This document shows positions 1 through 5,185 of a stretch of DNA of 17,416 nt, piece by piece; position 1 is the stretch's first letter, and each line of letters begins with the position of its first letter. A model generated the notes under the pieces. That model worked only from the letters and a program-made list of their open reading frames with translations. It ran no database searches and had not been told where the DNA came from. Made by a program: the position numbers and the translations under genes. The stretch is taken from NCBI GenBank assembly GCA_964492335.1, contig CAZBJX010000031.1:1-17416 (forward strand), written 5' to 3'. The DNA comes from JAFGCL01 sp964492335 (GTDB lineage Bacteria; Chloroflexota; Dehalococcoidia; UBA2247; RBG-13-53-26).

Positions 1-1
1 C

Positions 2-511
2 CTAGATGAACCGCTCGAAGCGGTCTTTCTTCGCCTTGCAGATGGGGCACACCTCGGGGGGGCCGTCCCTGGCGCACAGGTAACCGCAGACCTTGCACCT
101 CCACACCGGCAAGGGCAGGGCGCCCAGGCCGGAAGCCCCCGACACCGGCTGCGGCCGGCCCCGCTGCTGGGGCGGGGGCCGCCGCTCCGGTATGGAGCCA
201 ACGGCTTTCTGGCCGTTCACGACGGCCTGAGACACGTAGAGGCCTCAATAGCAGGCGTCGAAATCGGTGACGTCGGCGTCCCGGTAGTCGCAGGGGCAGA
301 TGATGTCCAGGTCTTCTTCCCTCTTGCCGGAGGCCAGACGGCAGGGGCAGGCCTGGTACCCGTACCGCTTCTCGTTGACCAGCAGCCCCTTCACCAGGGC
401 CCGGGTGAAGTCCGCGTCGGGGTTGAGATTGTACCCGCCGGCCTCGGCTTCCCTCCTGAGCCGGTCATACCGGCCCTCCACTTCCTCCGGGGTGACGGCC
501 GGGGCGCTCAT
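2..511 (-). CDS. Selenocysteine-containing ferredoxin:thioredoxin reductase catalytic chain fused to rubredoxin (in-frame TGA recoded)
   Basis: Predicted [4Fe-4S] enzyme passing ferredoxin (or rubredoxin) electrons to a thioredoxin or glutaredoxin disulfide in the cytosol. ATG at 511 overlaps the glutaredoxin stop (ATGA), with GGGAGG upstream. Residues 1-88 are a typical FTR catalytic chain: C55-P-C57, C72-P-C74, C87-Y88. The next codon (247-245) is TGA, exactly where the family has the final Cys of CHC/CYC. The frame then continues GLYVSQ, as expected of FTR, through a Pro/Gly/Arg-rich linker to a rubredoxin domain (C139xxC142, C155xxC158), ending in TAG at 4-2: 169 residues with Sec89. From the Synechocystis enzyme, C55/C72/C74/C87 should bind the cluster and C57-U89 be the redox pair. 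FTR-rubredoxin fusions are known in methanogens. Alternatives: a true stop with separate rubredoxin translation from GTG at 235 (GAGG lies upstream), or a TGC-to-TGA sequencing error. The hairpin after TGA and unbroken homology favour Sec. No sel genes are in the window. Confidence 0.8.
211..227 (-). promoter_or_regulatory. Candidate bacterial SECIS hairpin
   Basis: On the minus strand the mRNA forms a perfect 6-bp stem GGCCGU/ACGGCC with loop CGUGA. It begins 17 nt after the in-frame UGA (247-245), so the apical loop starts 23 nt after it. A further C-G and U-A pair can form below an A-A mismatch. This fits the bacterial SECIS pattern recognised by SelB: a stem-loop inside the coding region just after UGA, apical loop about 16-37 nt downstream, and a G among the first two loop bases (here the second). 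GC-rich DNA makes hairpins by chance, so the positional fit is what counts. Confidence 0.65.
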
Positions 512-1038
512 CTCTGAAGCGCCTCCCTGATCTCGTCTTCCTTGAACCCCACGATGCACCGCTGGTTGTCCAGCACCAGCGTGGGGAACGAGCAGGCGGG
601 GTTCCATTTCCGGATCTCGGCCATGACCTCCTCCTTCTCGGCGCCATCGAGCTCGTCGACGTCAATGTAGCTGTACTCCACCCCCAGCTCTCCCAGCAGC
701 CGCTTGGTCTTGTTGCACCAGGGACAGGTACTGAGCGCGTAGAGCATGGCCTGGCCCGCATTCCTGCCGGCAACGTGTTCCACTTCCATCAATTCCACCC
801 TCCCGTCCGGTATATCGTCCATTGTGGGGCCCGTCCCGGCCCGCGCGACGGGCGCCTGCACCGGCCCGGAGGCCGCCTGCAGGGCACCGGGCGCCCCGGG
901 AGGCCCCTTGCGCTTCGCCTCCAGCTCCGCGGTCACCCGGGACACCCGGTGCACATAGGCCAGTATGAGGGCGAACGCCACCACACCCAGGATGATCAAG
1001 GGCGCCACCAGGACGGCAATCAGGGTGATGGTGCTCAT
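508..1038 (-). CDS. Membrane-tethered glutaredoxin-like protein
   Basis: 176 residues. Residues 5-29 form one hydrophobic transmembrane segment, followed by a basic stretch (HRVSR, EAKRK). By the positive-inside rule the rest faces the cytosol. A Gly/Pro/Ala-rich linker (about 45-72) leads to a glutaredoxin fold at about 97-176, with active site C105-P-W-C108 and the cis-Pro motif FPT at 151-153. It probably reduces protein disulfides near the membrane. Its stop overlaps the start of the FTR-rubredoxin gene by an ATGA tetranucleotide, so the two are translationally coupled. The natural reading is electron flow from ferredoxin via FTR to this glutaredoxin. The start is ATG at 1038, just downstream of a good promoter, with only a weak Shine-Dalgarno (GGGTC). 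The fold is clear; the partnership is inferred. Confidence 0.8.
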   Translation of the reverse strand: MSTITLIAVLVAPLIILGVVAFALILAYVHRVSRVTAELEAKRKGPPGAPGALQAASGPVQAPVARAGTGPTMDDIPDGRVELMEVEHVAGRNAGQAMLYALSTCPWCNKTKRLLGELGVEYSYIDVDELDGAEKEEVMAEIRKWNPACSFPTLVLDNQRCIVGFKEDEIREALQR

Positions 1039-1061
1039 CTGACCCGTGCACCTGACACAGC

Positions 1062-1090
1062 ACTATAGCACAGGCCCCGGCCCCCTTCAA
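1062..1090 (-). promoter_or_regulatory. Sigma70-type promoter of the glutaredoxin/FTR operon
   Basis: Minus strand: -35 TTGAAG (1090-1085), 17-bp spacer, -10 TATAGT (1067-1062). Predicted transcription start near 1055, leaving a leader of roughly 17 nt before the ATG at 1038. Confidence 0.6.
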
Positions 1091-1262
1091 AGCGGCGTCA
1101 GCCGCGGGCCGCCGACGCGCTCGCCCACCCTGGCAGCCACGCTGTTGCCCACCGGCAGGGCCGCCCTGCCTTCCTCGACGTGCCCACAGTGCTCCCGCGC
1201 CGCGGGATGAGGGCCCGCCTTCTCTTACTGCAACGAGGCCCACGGCCTCAATCGCTCTACCG

Positions 1263-1442
1263 TCAACCGAAGCGCAGGCCGCTGCGCGCCCGGCCGACCC
1301 AGCTCTCCGGCAGGTCCACCTTCTTCACGCTGGTGCTCTGGCAGTAGGGGCACGGGGGCATCTTCCCGTCCGCATCACCGCAGGAATGCTCATCGACGTA
1401 TGTGGCCCAGCACTGCTGACACTGATATCCGGTTACCGCCAT
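1263..1442 (-). CDS. Small zinc-ribbon (rubredoxin-like) protein, 59 aa
   Basis: Complete 59-residue frame from ATG at 1442 to TGA at 1265-1263, with a strong Shine-Dalgarno (GAGGGAGGG) just upstream. It carries two CxxC knuckles, C8-QQ-C11 and C31-PY-C34, plus C21, so it probably binds one zinc or iron. The spacing resembles zinc-ribbon or rubredoxin-like knuckles but no family can be named. It starts 47 nt after the arsR stop on the same strand, so it is probably transcribed from the arsR promoter. It may be a small metal-binding or redox accessory protein, or a regulator. Function unknown. Confidence 0.7.
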   Translation of the reverse strand: MAVTGYQCQQCWATYVDEHSCGDADGKMPPCPYCQSTSVKKVDLPESWVGRARSGLRFG

Positions 1443-1489
1443 CTCAACCCTCCCTCACGCTCTGCGCACAATATGGCGCTGCCCCGTCT

Positions 1490-1849
1490 TCAAAGGGCCC
1501 TGCCCAGGGCCCCGCTTCTCTGGATCTCTTCTGCGATGACCTGCCGCACCGTATCGCAGGCGTCGGCGATCCTGGGGGTCGCCAGGCTGTAGTAGACCAC
1601 GTTTCCCTGCCTCCGGGTCCGGACCACGCCCGCCCGGCGCAGCACCCCCAGGTGCGCGGAGGCATTGGACTGCTTCAGCCCGGCCATCCCGGCCAGTTGG
1701 CCCACGGACCTGGGCCCTTCCCTGAGCACGTGGAGCATCATCAGCCGCTTGGGATCGGCCAGCGCCCTGCACAGCTCCGCCTGGCGCCGCAGGATCTCCT
1801 CCTCCTGCCCGTCTTCGGTCCGCGGAATCAATGCCCGTCCCCTGGCCAC
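1490..1849 (-). CDS. ArsR/SmtB-family winged-helix transcriptional regulator
   Basis: 119 residues from GTG at 1849. The family signature is clear: ALADPKRLMMLHVL helix, recognition helix LKQSNASAHLGVLRRAG and beta-wing RRQGNVVYYSL. The ELCVCDL metal motif of ArsR is absent from the helix before the recognition helix. Two Cys remain, C27 and C98, far apart in sequence, which could form a redox or metal switch (speculative). Starts upstream of 1849 are unlikely because the promoter's transcription start (about 1875) lies inside that extension. A TTG at 1831 preceded by AGGGGA is a good alternative that removes six residues. It probably autoregulates through the palindromes just upstream and also controls the downstream zinc-ribbon gene. 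A role in controlling the neighbouring redox operon is possible but not shown. Confidence 0.88.
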   Translation of the reverse strand: MARGRALIPRTEDGQEEEILRRQAELCRALADPKRLMMLHVLREGPRSVGQLAGMAGLKQSNASAHLGVLRRAGVVRTRRQGNVVYYSLATPRIADACDTVRQVIAEEIQRSGALGRAL

Positions 1850-1855
1850 ATGCCC

Positions 1856-1867
1856 ATATTGCAATAT
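1856..1867 (-). promoter_or_regulatory. Putative ArsR operator palindrome
   Basis: Perfect 12-bp palindrome ATATTGCAATAT inside an AT-rich island of otherwise GC-rich DNA. A partial second dyad (ATAT-AGAG-ATAT) overlaps it upstream. It sits about +8 to +19 from the predicted arsR start, a typical place for autorepression by ArsR-family proteins, whose operators are often ATA-rich dyads. Confidence 0.55.
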
Positions 1868-1881
1868 CTCTATATTCCGAT

Positions 1882-1910
1882 ATGATACTCTATCGCCCAC
1901 GCTTTGTCAA
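1882..1910 (-). promoter_or_regulatory. Sigma70-type promoter of arsR
   Basis: Minus strand: consensus -35 TTGACA (1910-1905), 17-bp spacer, -10 TATCAT (1887-1882). Predicted start near 1875, upstream of the GTG at 1849. This settles against the longer frame that begins at 1900. Confidence 0.75.
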
Positions 1911-1933
1911 CAGGGCGGGCGCTCCTCCTTCCC

Positions 1934-2578
1934 TTAGAGGTCGCACACGTAGCGGATCATGCCGGGGGAGCCGATCACCCTCTCGAAATCGGGGTGGCGC
2001 TTCTCGTCCAGGTAGCGGAACCCGGCCTTCTGGTAGGCCAGCTCGCCGGCAGTGTTGCCGATGTAGAAGCTGACCTGGGCCTGCTTGAAGCCCTCCCGGC
2101 GGCCGTGGTCCAGCACGCCCTCCAGCAGGCGGCTGATGGCCCCCTGCCGGCGGTACTCCGGCCTGGTGGCCACCTGCTCCACCACCCAGGCATCCGGGAG
2201 GAAGTCGGAGTGGCAGGTCATGAAGGAGACCAGCTTCTCCACCCCGGGGGCCATGTCCTGCTCCGTGAGGCCCATCTTCTCGATAACCATGGCCATGGGT
2301 ATGGTCATGGTATCCTCGCCGTTCTTCACCGGGTCGAAGCCCTCCAGCGCCGCCGCCGGGCGGCCGTCCACCTCGGCCACCAGGAACTCGGTGTAGTAGG
2401 CCATGTGCCGCGGCCCCTCAACGGACAGCATCTCCAGGAACTTGATACAGCGGTCCTCCGGCTGCGAGATGACGAAGTCCCAGATGCCAACATCCAGGTG
2501 GGACCGCCCGGCCATAAGCATGCACCACCCGAGCAAAGGGGCATCCTCGGGGCGTGCCTGTCTGACGGTGATTCTCAT
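1934..2578 (-). CDS. GNAT-family N-acetyltransferase
   Basis: 214 residues. The acetyl-CoA binding motif A is at 135-150 (EQVATRPEYRRQGAISR, with R144-Q145-G146-A147 for the pyrophosphate). The motif B signature AYQKAGFRYLDEKRHPDFE follows at 181-199, typical of GNAT enzymes that acetylate amines. The N-terminal half (1-115) is longer than in minimal GNATs and probably shapes the acceptor site; no substrate can be assigned. The start is ATG at 2578, decided by a strong AAGGAGGAG about 9 nt upstream. A promoter lies at 2658-2686. The gene appears to be a single transcription unit ending just before the arsR promoter. Confidence 0.85.
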   Translation of the reverse strand: MRITVRQARPEDAPLLGWCMLMAGRSHLDVGIWDFVISQPEDRCIKFLEMLSVEGPRHMAYYTEFLVAEVDGRPAAALEGFDPVKNGEDTMTIPMAMVIEKMGLTEQDMAPGVEKLVSFMTCHSDFLPDAWVVEQVATRPEYRRQGAISRLLEGVLDHGRREGFKQAQVSFYIGNTAGELAYQKAGFRYLDEKRHPDFERVIGSPGMIRYVCDL

Positions 2579-2657
2579 TGTGTGCTCTCCTCCTTGGTCC
2601 AGAGGCCCGCCGGCCGGCCCGTTCCCCGCCGGCATTGGCTCTCTCATTCGAGGTATC

Positions 2658-2686
2658 CTTTTAGCAACAAACCTGCGCCAAGTCAA
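2658..2686 (-). promoter_or_regulatory. Promoter of the GNAT gene
   Basis: Minus strand: -35 TTGACT (2686-2681), 17-bp spacer, -10 TAAAAG (2663-2658), in a locally AT-rich patch about 80 nt upstream of the ATG at 2578. Confidence 0.5.
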
Positions 2687-2870
2687 GGCAGATGCCACGT
2701 CCCCGGCCCCCGGACCACCCGGCGTCAGCCCCTCGTGATAATGTTTTGTGACCGGCGCCCTCGCCCGCGAGACCCCCGTGAGAGGGCACGGTGATACACT
2801 CGTCAATCACAGCAGGGGGAACCACCGGACAGAGCACGGCTGCCAGCGCGGCCGGCCCTCGGATTCTCAA

Positions 2871-3071
2871 ATGGCAACCGACGAAAGCCCTTCTTCACCC
2901 GGCTACGGGGCAGGCGCCTACGCCGGCACCAACCCCATCGGCGGAGGCAGCGGCTACGTTTCTCCTGAGAAGAGCGCCGCGGCCGGCGGTGACTTCATCG
3001 CCGACATCACGTCCGACGACGCCGTGAATCCCCTGGACATGGTCCGTATCGGCCAGCACTGGACAGGATAG
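2871..3071 (+). pseudogene. Dockerin-type fragment (probably internally deleted gene)
   Basis: 66-codon frame from ATG at 2871. The C-terminus DITSDDAVNPLD...IGQHWTG matches the second Ca-binding repeat of the dockerin in the next gene (DVNEDGIVNVLD...IGQGWTG). The middle has a NPIGGGSGY stretch. There is no signal peptide, although its neighbours are secreted, no clear Shine-Dalgarno, and only one of the two dockerin repeats. It looks like what is left after an internal or 5' deletion of a larger secreted protein. The frame is open upstream to a GTG at 2748, but that part has no coding character. A weak extended -10 (TGATACACT, 2792-2800) is the only promoter-like signal upstream. Its stop lies within the Shine-Dalgarno region of the next gene. 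A tiny functional dockerin protein cannot be excluded. Confidence 0.45.
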
Positions 3072-3087
3072 GAGGTCCGTAAGCAAA

Positions 3088-4056
3088 ATGAAGCGCTATC
3101 TCTCTCTTCGGCACCTGCGACTGCACCTGACGGCGGCCCTGCTGGCCGCCTCCCTGGCCTCGCTGGCCTTCGCCCCGGCCTCGAGCGCGGCCGCCGCCAC
3201 CACCGTGACCGTTTCGCCGCCTCCGGGAGCGGTCTCCCCGGGGTCTGCGTTCACCGCCACCGTGGTGGTAGTCCCGTCGGCCGCCATCGCGGGCATGCAG
3301 TTCGACCTGGCCTTCAACCCCTCCCTGGTGTCCGTCACCAGCGTCCAGGAGGGCACCCTGCTCAATCAGGGCGGCGCCTCCACCTTCTTCAATCCCGGCA
3401 TAATCGACAACGAAGACGGCACCATCACCGGGGTCTTCGGGGCCATCATCTCCCCGGGCAGCTCGGTATCGGTCCAGGGGACCTTCGCCACCATCACCCT
3501 TACCGCCAGGTCCGCCAGCGGGAACTGCCCTCTGAGCCTGAGCAACGTCGTCGTGGGCGACACCAGCGGCACCCCGGTGACGGTGACCGTAACCAGCGGC
3601 TCCGTCAGCATCGTCAATCAGGCCCCCGTGCTGGCCCCCATAGGAGACAAGGTGACCACCGAGGGGTCCACGCTCTCATTCACTCTGTCCGCCTCCGACG
3701 CGGAAGGCGACTCCCTGACCTACTCCGCTCCCAGTCTCCCGGACGGCGCGGCCCTGAACGGAGTCACCGGGGCTTTCTCCTGGACGCCGGCCTACAACCA
3801 GAGCGGCCCCTACACCGTCCGCTTCACGGTGACCGACGGCCACTCCTCGGACTGGGAAGACATCACCATCACCGTGGGCAACACGCTTCGGAAGGACCTC
3901 AATGACGACGGCTCCGTGAATATCCTGGACATGATCCGGGTGGGCCAGCGCTTCAACCACACGGGCCCGGCCGGCTGGGTCCGGGAAGATGTCAATGAGG
4001 ACGGCATAGTCAATGTCCTTGACGCCACCCTGATAGGTCAGGGTTGGACCGGGTAG
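3088..4056 (+). CDS. Secreted cohesin-Ig-dockerin protein
   Basis: 322 residues, ATG at 3088 with GGAGGT upstream. Domains: signal peptide (basic start, hydrophobic about 12-29, cleavage about 33-37); cohesin fold about 38-176 (GMQFDLAFNPSLV, then GTFATITLTA); Ig/cadherin-like (He_PIG type) domain about 178-265 (APVLAPIGDKVTTEG, SASDAEGDSLTYS, FSWTPAY); dockerin 268-322 with two EF-hand-like Ca loops, DLNDDGSVNILD (270-281) and DVNEDGIVNVLD (301-312). Cohesin-dockerin pairs assemble cellulosomes and other surface complexes. A protein carrying both can bind one partner by each end. The next gene, 14 nt on, encodes a membrane-anchored cohesin that could receive this dockerin. There is no enzyme domain, so this looks like an adaptor or scaffold. 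Binding specificity is not visible from sequence. Confidence 0.85.
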   Translation: MKRYLSLRHLRLHLTAALLAASLASLAFAPASSAAAATTVTVSPPPGAVSPGSAFTATVVVVPSAAIAGMQFDLAFNPSLVSVTSVQEGTLLNQGGASTFFNPGIIDNEDGTITGVFGAIISPGSSVSVQGTFATITLTARSASGNCPLSLSNVVVGDTSGTPVTVTVTSGSVSIVNQAPVLAPIGDKVTTEGSTLSFTLSASDAEGDSLTYSAPSLPDGAALNGVTGAFSWTPAYNQSGPYTVRFTVTDGHSSDWEDITITVGNTLRKDLNDDGSVNILDMIRVGQRFNHTGPAGWVREDVNEDGIVNVLDATLIGQGWTG

Positions 4057-4070
4057 CGGGAGGTTTGATT

Positions 4071-4736
4071 ATGAGACACCATCGAAAGACTAGTGTGCTC
4101 CGACGGGCCCTGGCCATTACGCCGGCGGCCTGTCTGGCCGTGCTGGCCGTGCTGGTCATGCCGGCCGCGGTCCTGGCCGACGAGGTGACCCTGCTCACCG
4201 TCGCGGCCCCGGAGCGCTCCATCGCCTCAGGAGACCAGGTTGACGTGAACATCCTGGTTACGCCCGGCACCGCCATCGCCGGGCTCCAGATGGACCTGCA
4301 TTTCGATCCGCAGCTCTTCGCCGTGCAGTCCGTCACCGCAGGGGACCTGTTCACCCAGGGCGGCGCCAGCGCTCTCTTCAACACCGGGAGCATAGACCAC
4401 CAGGGAGGCCTCATCACCGGCGCCTTCGGCTTCATAACCACCCCCGGCCAGGCGGTCTCCGGGAAGGGCACCTTCGCCACCGTTACCTTGATGGCCATCG
4501 CCGATTCACCGGCCTGCCTCGTCACCCTCTCCAGCGTGCTGGCGGGCGACCTAGAGGGCAACCCGGTGGCCGCCGAGGTCACCGGCTCCGGGTCGCCGGA
4601 CGGCGCCCCCGAAGCCACCTTCAGCTGGTGGGCCCTGAGCCTCATCATCATGGCGGCCGTGGGCCTCATCGCGCTGACCACCGCCGACCTCCTCTACCGC
4701 CGGCATGTCATGCTGCAAGCGCTGAAGAGGTCTTGA
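4071..4736 (+). CDS. Membrane-anchored cohesin-domain protein
   Basis: 221 residues. ATG at 4071 is chosen because GGGAGG sits 8 nt upstream; a TTG at 4044 in frame lies inside the previous gene. Signal peptide with a basic start (RHHRK, RR) and cleavage after VLA36. One cohesin domain covers about 37-175, clearly paralogous to the previous gene's (shared AIAGxQxDLxF, QGGAS, GTFATxTL). The C-terminal transmembrane helix is about 186-205, followed by a basic cytosolic tail (RRHVMLQALKRS). The topology fits a surface receptor displaying one cohesin outside the membrane, a simple analogue of an anchoring scaffoldin. Likely partner: the dockerin of the preceding gene (inferred). The two genes are 14 nt apart and probably co-transcribed. 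Confidence 0.85.
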   Translation: MRHHRKTSVLRRALAITPAACLAVLAVLVMPAAVLADEVTLLTVAAPERSIASGDQVDVNILVTPGTAIAGLQMDLHFDPQLFAVQSVTAGDLFTQGGASALFNTGSIDHQGGLITGAFGFITTPGQAVSGKGTFATVTLMAIADSPACLVTLSSVLAGDLEGNPVAAEVTGSGSPDGAPEATFSWWALSLIIMAAVGLIALTTADLLYRRHVMLQALKRS

Positions 4737-4763
4737 CAACCCGGACACGGTGAGGCATATAAT
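4733..4763 (+). promoter_or_regulatory. Promoter of the putative small RNA
   Basis: Consensus hexamers TTGACA (4733-4738) and TATAAT (4758-4763), with a longish 19-bp spacer. The -35 overlaps the stop codon of the cohesin gene. Predicted start near 4770. Confidence 0.6.
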
Positions 4764-4813
4764 GCGCGGCACAAGGAGCACCGGGTAAGTATTCGAGAGG
4801 CGGAGGTGAAGTG

Positions 4814-4924
4814 ATGCGGCTCCACAGCAGGTATGGGATCTGGCAGGTTGATTCCCAGGGCCCTGTCTGCAGGCAGGGCCACATATGGTCGCCATCAGCT
4901 CCAGGAAGAGCTGATGAGGGATGA
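4814..4924 (+). CDS. Possible 36-aa leader or small peptide
   Basis: ATG at 4814 follows an excellent Shine-Dalgarno (GGAGGTGA, 4802-4809) and runs 36 codons to TGA at 4922. The peptide (starting MRLHSRYGIW, two Trp, one Cys) resembles no family I recognise. The frame runs through the first two hairpins of the putative small RNA. It may be a leader peptide, a dual-function RNA product, or a chance frame with a fortuitous ribosome site. Confidence 0.25.
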   Translation: MRLHSRYGIWQVDSQGPVCRQGHIWSPSAPGRADEG

Positions 4925-4988
4925 GTCCCCGTACGCGGGACTCGCCGTGAGGCGGTTGACACCGCCGGAAAATGGCAACAACGATCTG

Positions 4989-5028
4989 CCGGGGCACTCC
5001 ATACCGAGTGCCCCGGTCCTTTTCCTTT
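4989..5028 (+). terminator. Intrinsic terminator
   Basis: Perfect 11-bp stem CCGGGGCACTC/GAGTGCCCCGG with loop CATACC (5000-5005), followed by the pyrimidine-rich tail TCCTTTTCCTTT. It closes the small-RNA unit before the fabF promoter. Confidence 0.8.
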
Positions 5029-5061
5029 CGGTGCCCCGGCCGCAACCCGGACCTGACTGCC

Positions 5062-5090
5062 TTTACAGCAGTCCGCTTTCAAGGTAATAT
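5062..5090 (+). promoter_or_regulatory. Promoter of fabF
   Basis: -35 TTTACA (5062-5067), 17-bp spacer, -10 TAATAT (5085-5090). Predicted start near 5097, giving a GC-rich leader of about 90 nt before the GTG start at 5186. Confidence 0.65.
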
Positions 5091-5185
5091 TCATCGTGTA
5101 TCTCATGGGCCCGGGGGTCCCGGCCGCGCCGGCCGGCGACTGCGCTGCTGGCACATGCTACTGTCCACTAAGGAGGACCGTTCCC

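Larger units (their letters stand above)
4770..5028 (+). ncRNA. Putative structured small RNA, about 260 nt
   Basis: An independent transcription unit lies between the cohesin gene and fabF, with its own promoter and terminator. It holds five successive hairpins: 4859-4880 (7 bp GGCCCTG/CAGGGCC), 4893-4916 (9 bp CATCAGCTC/GAGCTGATG, loop CAGGAA), 4923-4943 (7 bp GAGTCCC/GGGACTC), 4951-4966 (6 bp GGCGGT/ACCGCC) and the terminator 4989-5016. The 5' part (4770-4858) is mostly unpaired and contains a strong Shine-Dalgarno before an ATG at 4814, so it may also encode a short peptide. I compared it by eye with tmRNA, RNase P, SRP, 6S, T-box, SAM and cobalamin signatures and found no match. It could be a trans-acting RNA, a riboregulator or a new structured RNA. 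fabF has its own promoter after the terminator, so a fabF leader role is less likely. Confidence 0.5.

Noticed and set aside
2..235. Separate 77-aa rubredoxin gene starting at GTG 235
   Set aside because: It is in the same frame as the FTR gene, and the residues between the TGA and this GTG (GLY) continue the FTR motif. A single recoded protein explains the data better. Kept as the alternative in the feature entry.
1087..1262. Possible coding remnant on the minus strand (EHCGHVEEGR... ending LTPL) and a 7-bp hairpin at 1154-1170
   Set aside because: No start codon, no ribosome site and a stop just upstream. The hairpin has no T-tract. I see no supported feature in this gap beyond the promoter at 1062-1090.
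1850..1900. Longer ArsR start at GTG 1900
   Set aside because: The extension covers the -10 region and the predicted transcription start, and has no ribosome site.
2579..2806. Extended N-terminus for the GNAT protein
   Set aside because: The extension lacks acetyltransferase similarity and spans the promoter. A strong Shine-Dalgarno fixes the start at 2578.
4908..4975. Hammerhead-like CUGAUGA followed later by GGAAAA
   Set aside because: The segment between them folds into two separate hairpins rather than one stem II, and no matching stem I/III with a cleavage site is visible.
4814..5057. A second selenoprotein by read-through of TGA at 4922-4924
   Set aside because: The frame after the TGA runs through the terminator hairpin and resembles no protein; no redox motif surrounds the TGA.
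5096..5185. Longer FabF start
   Set aside because: The 30 extra codons are the GC-rich leader right after the promoter; AAGGAGG and the conserved KRRVVVTG start fix GTG 5186.
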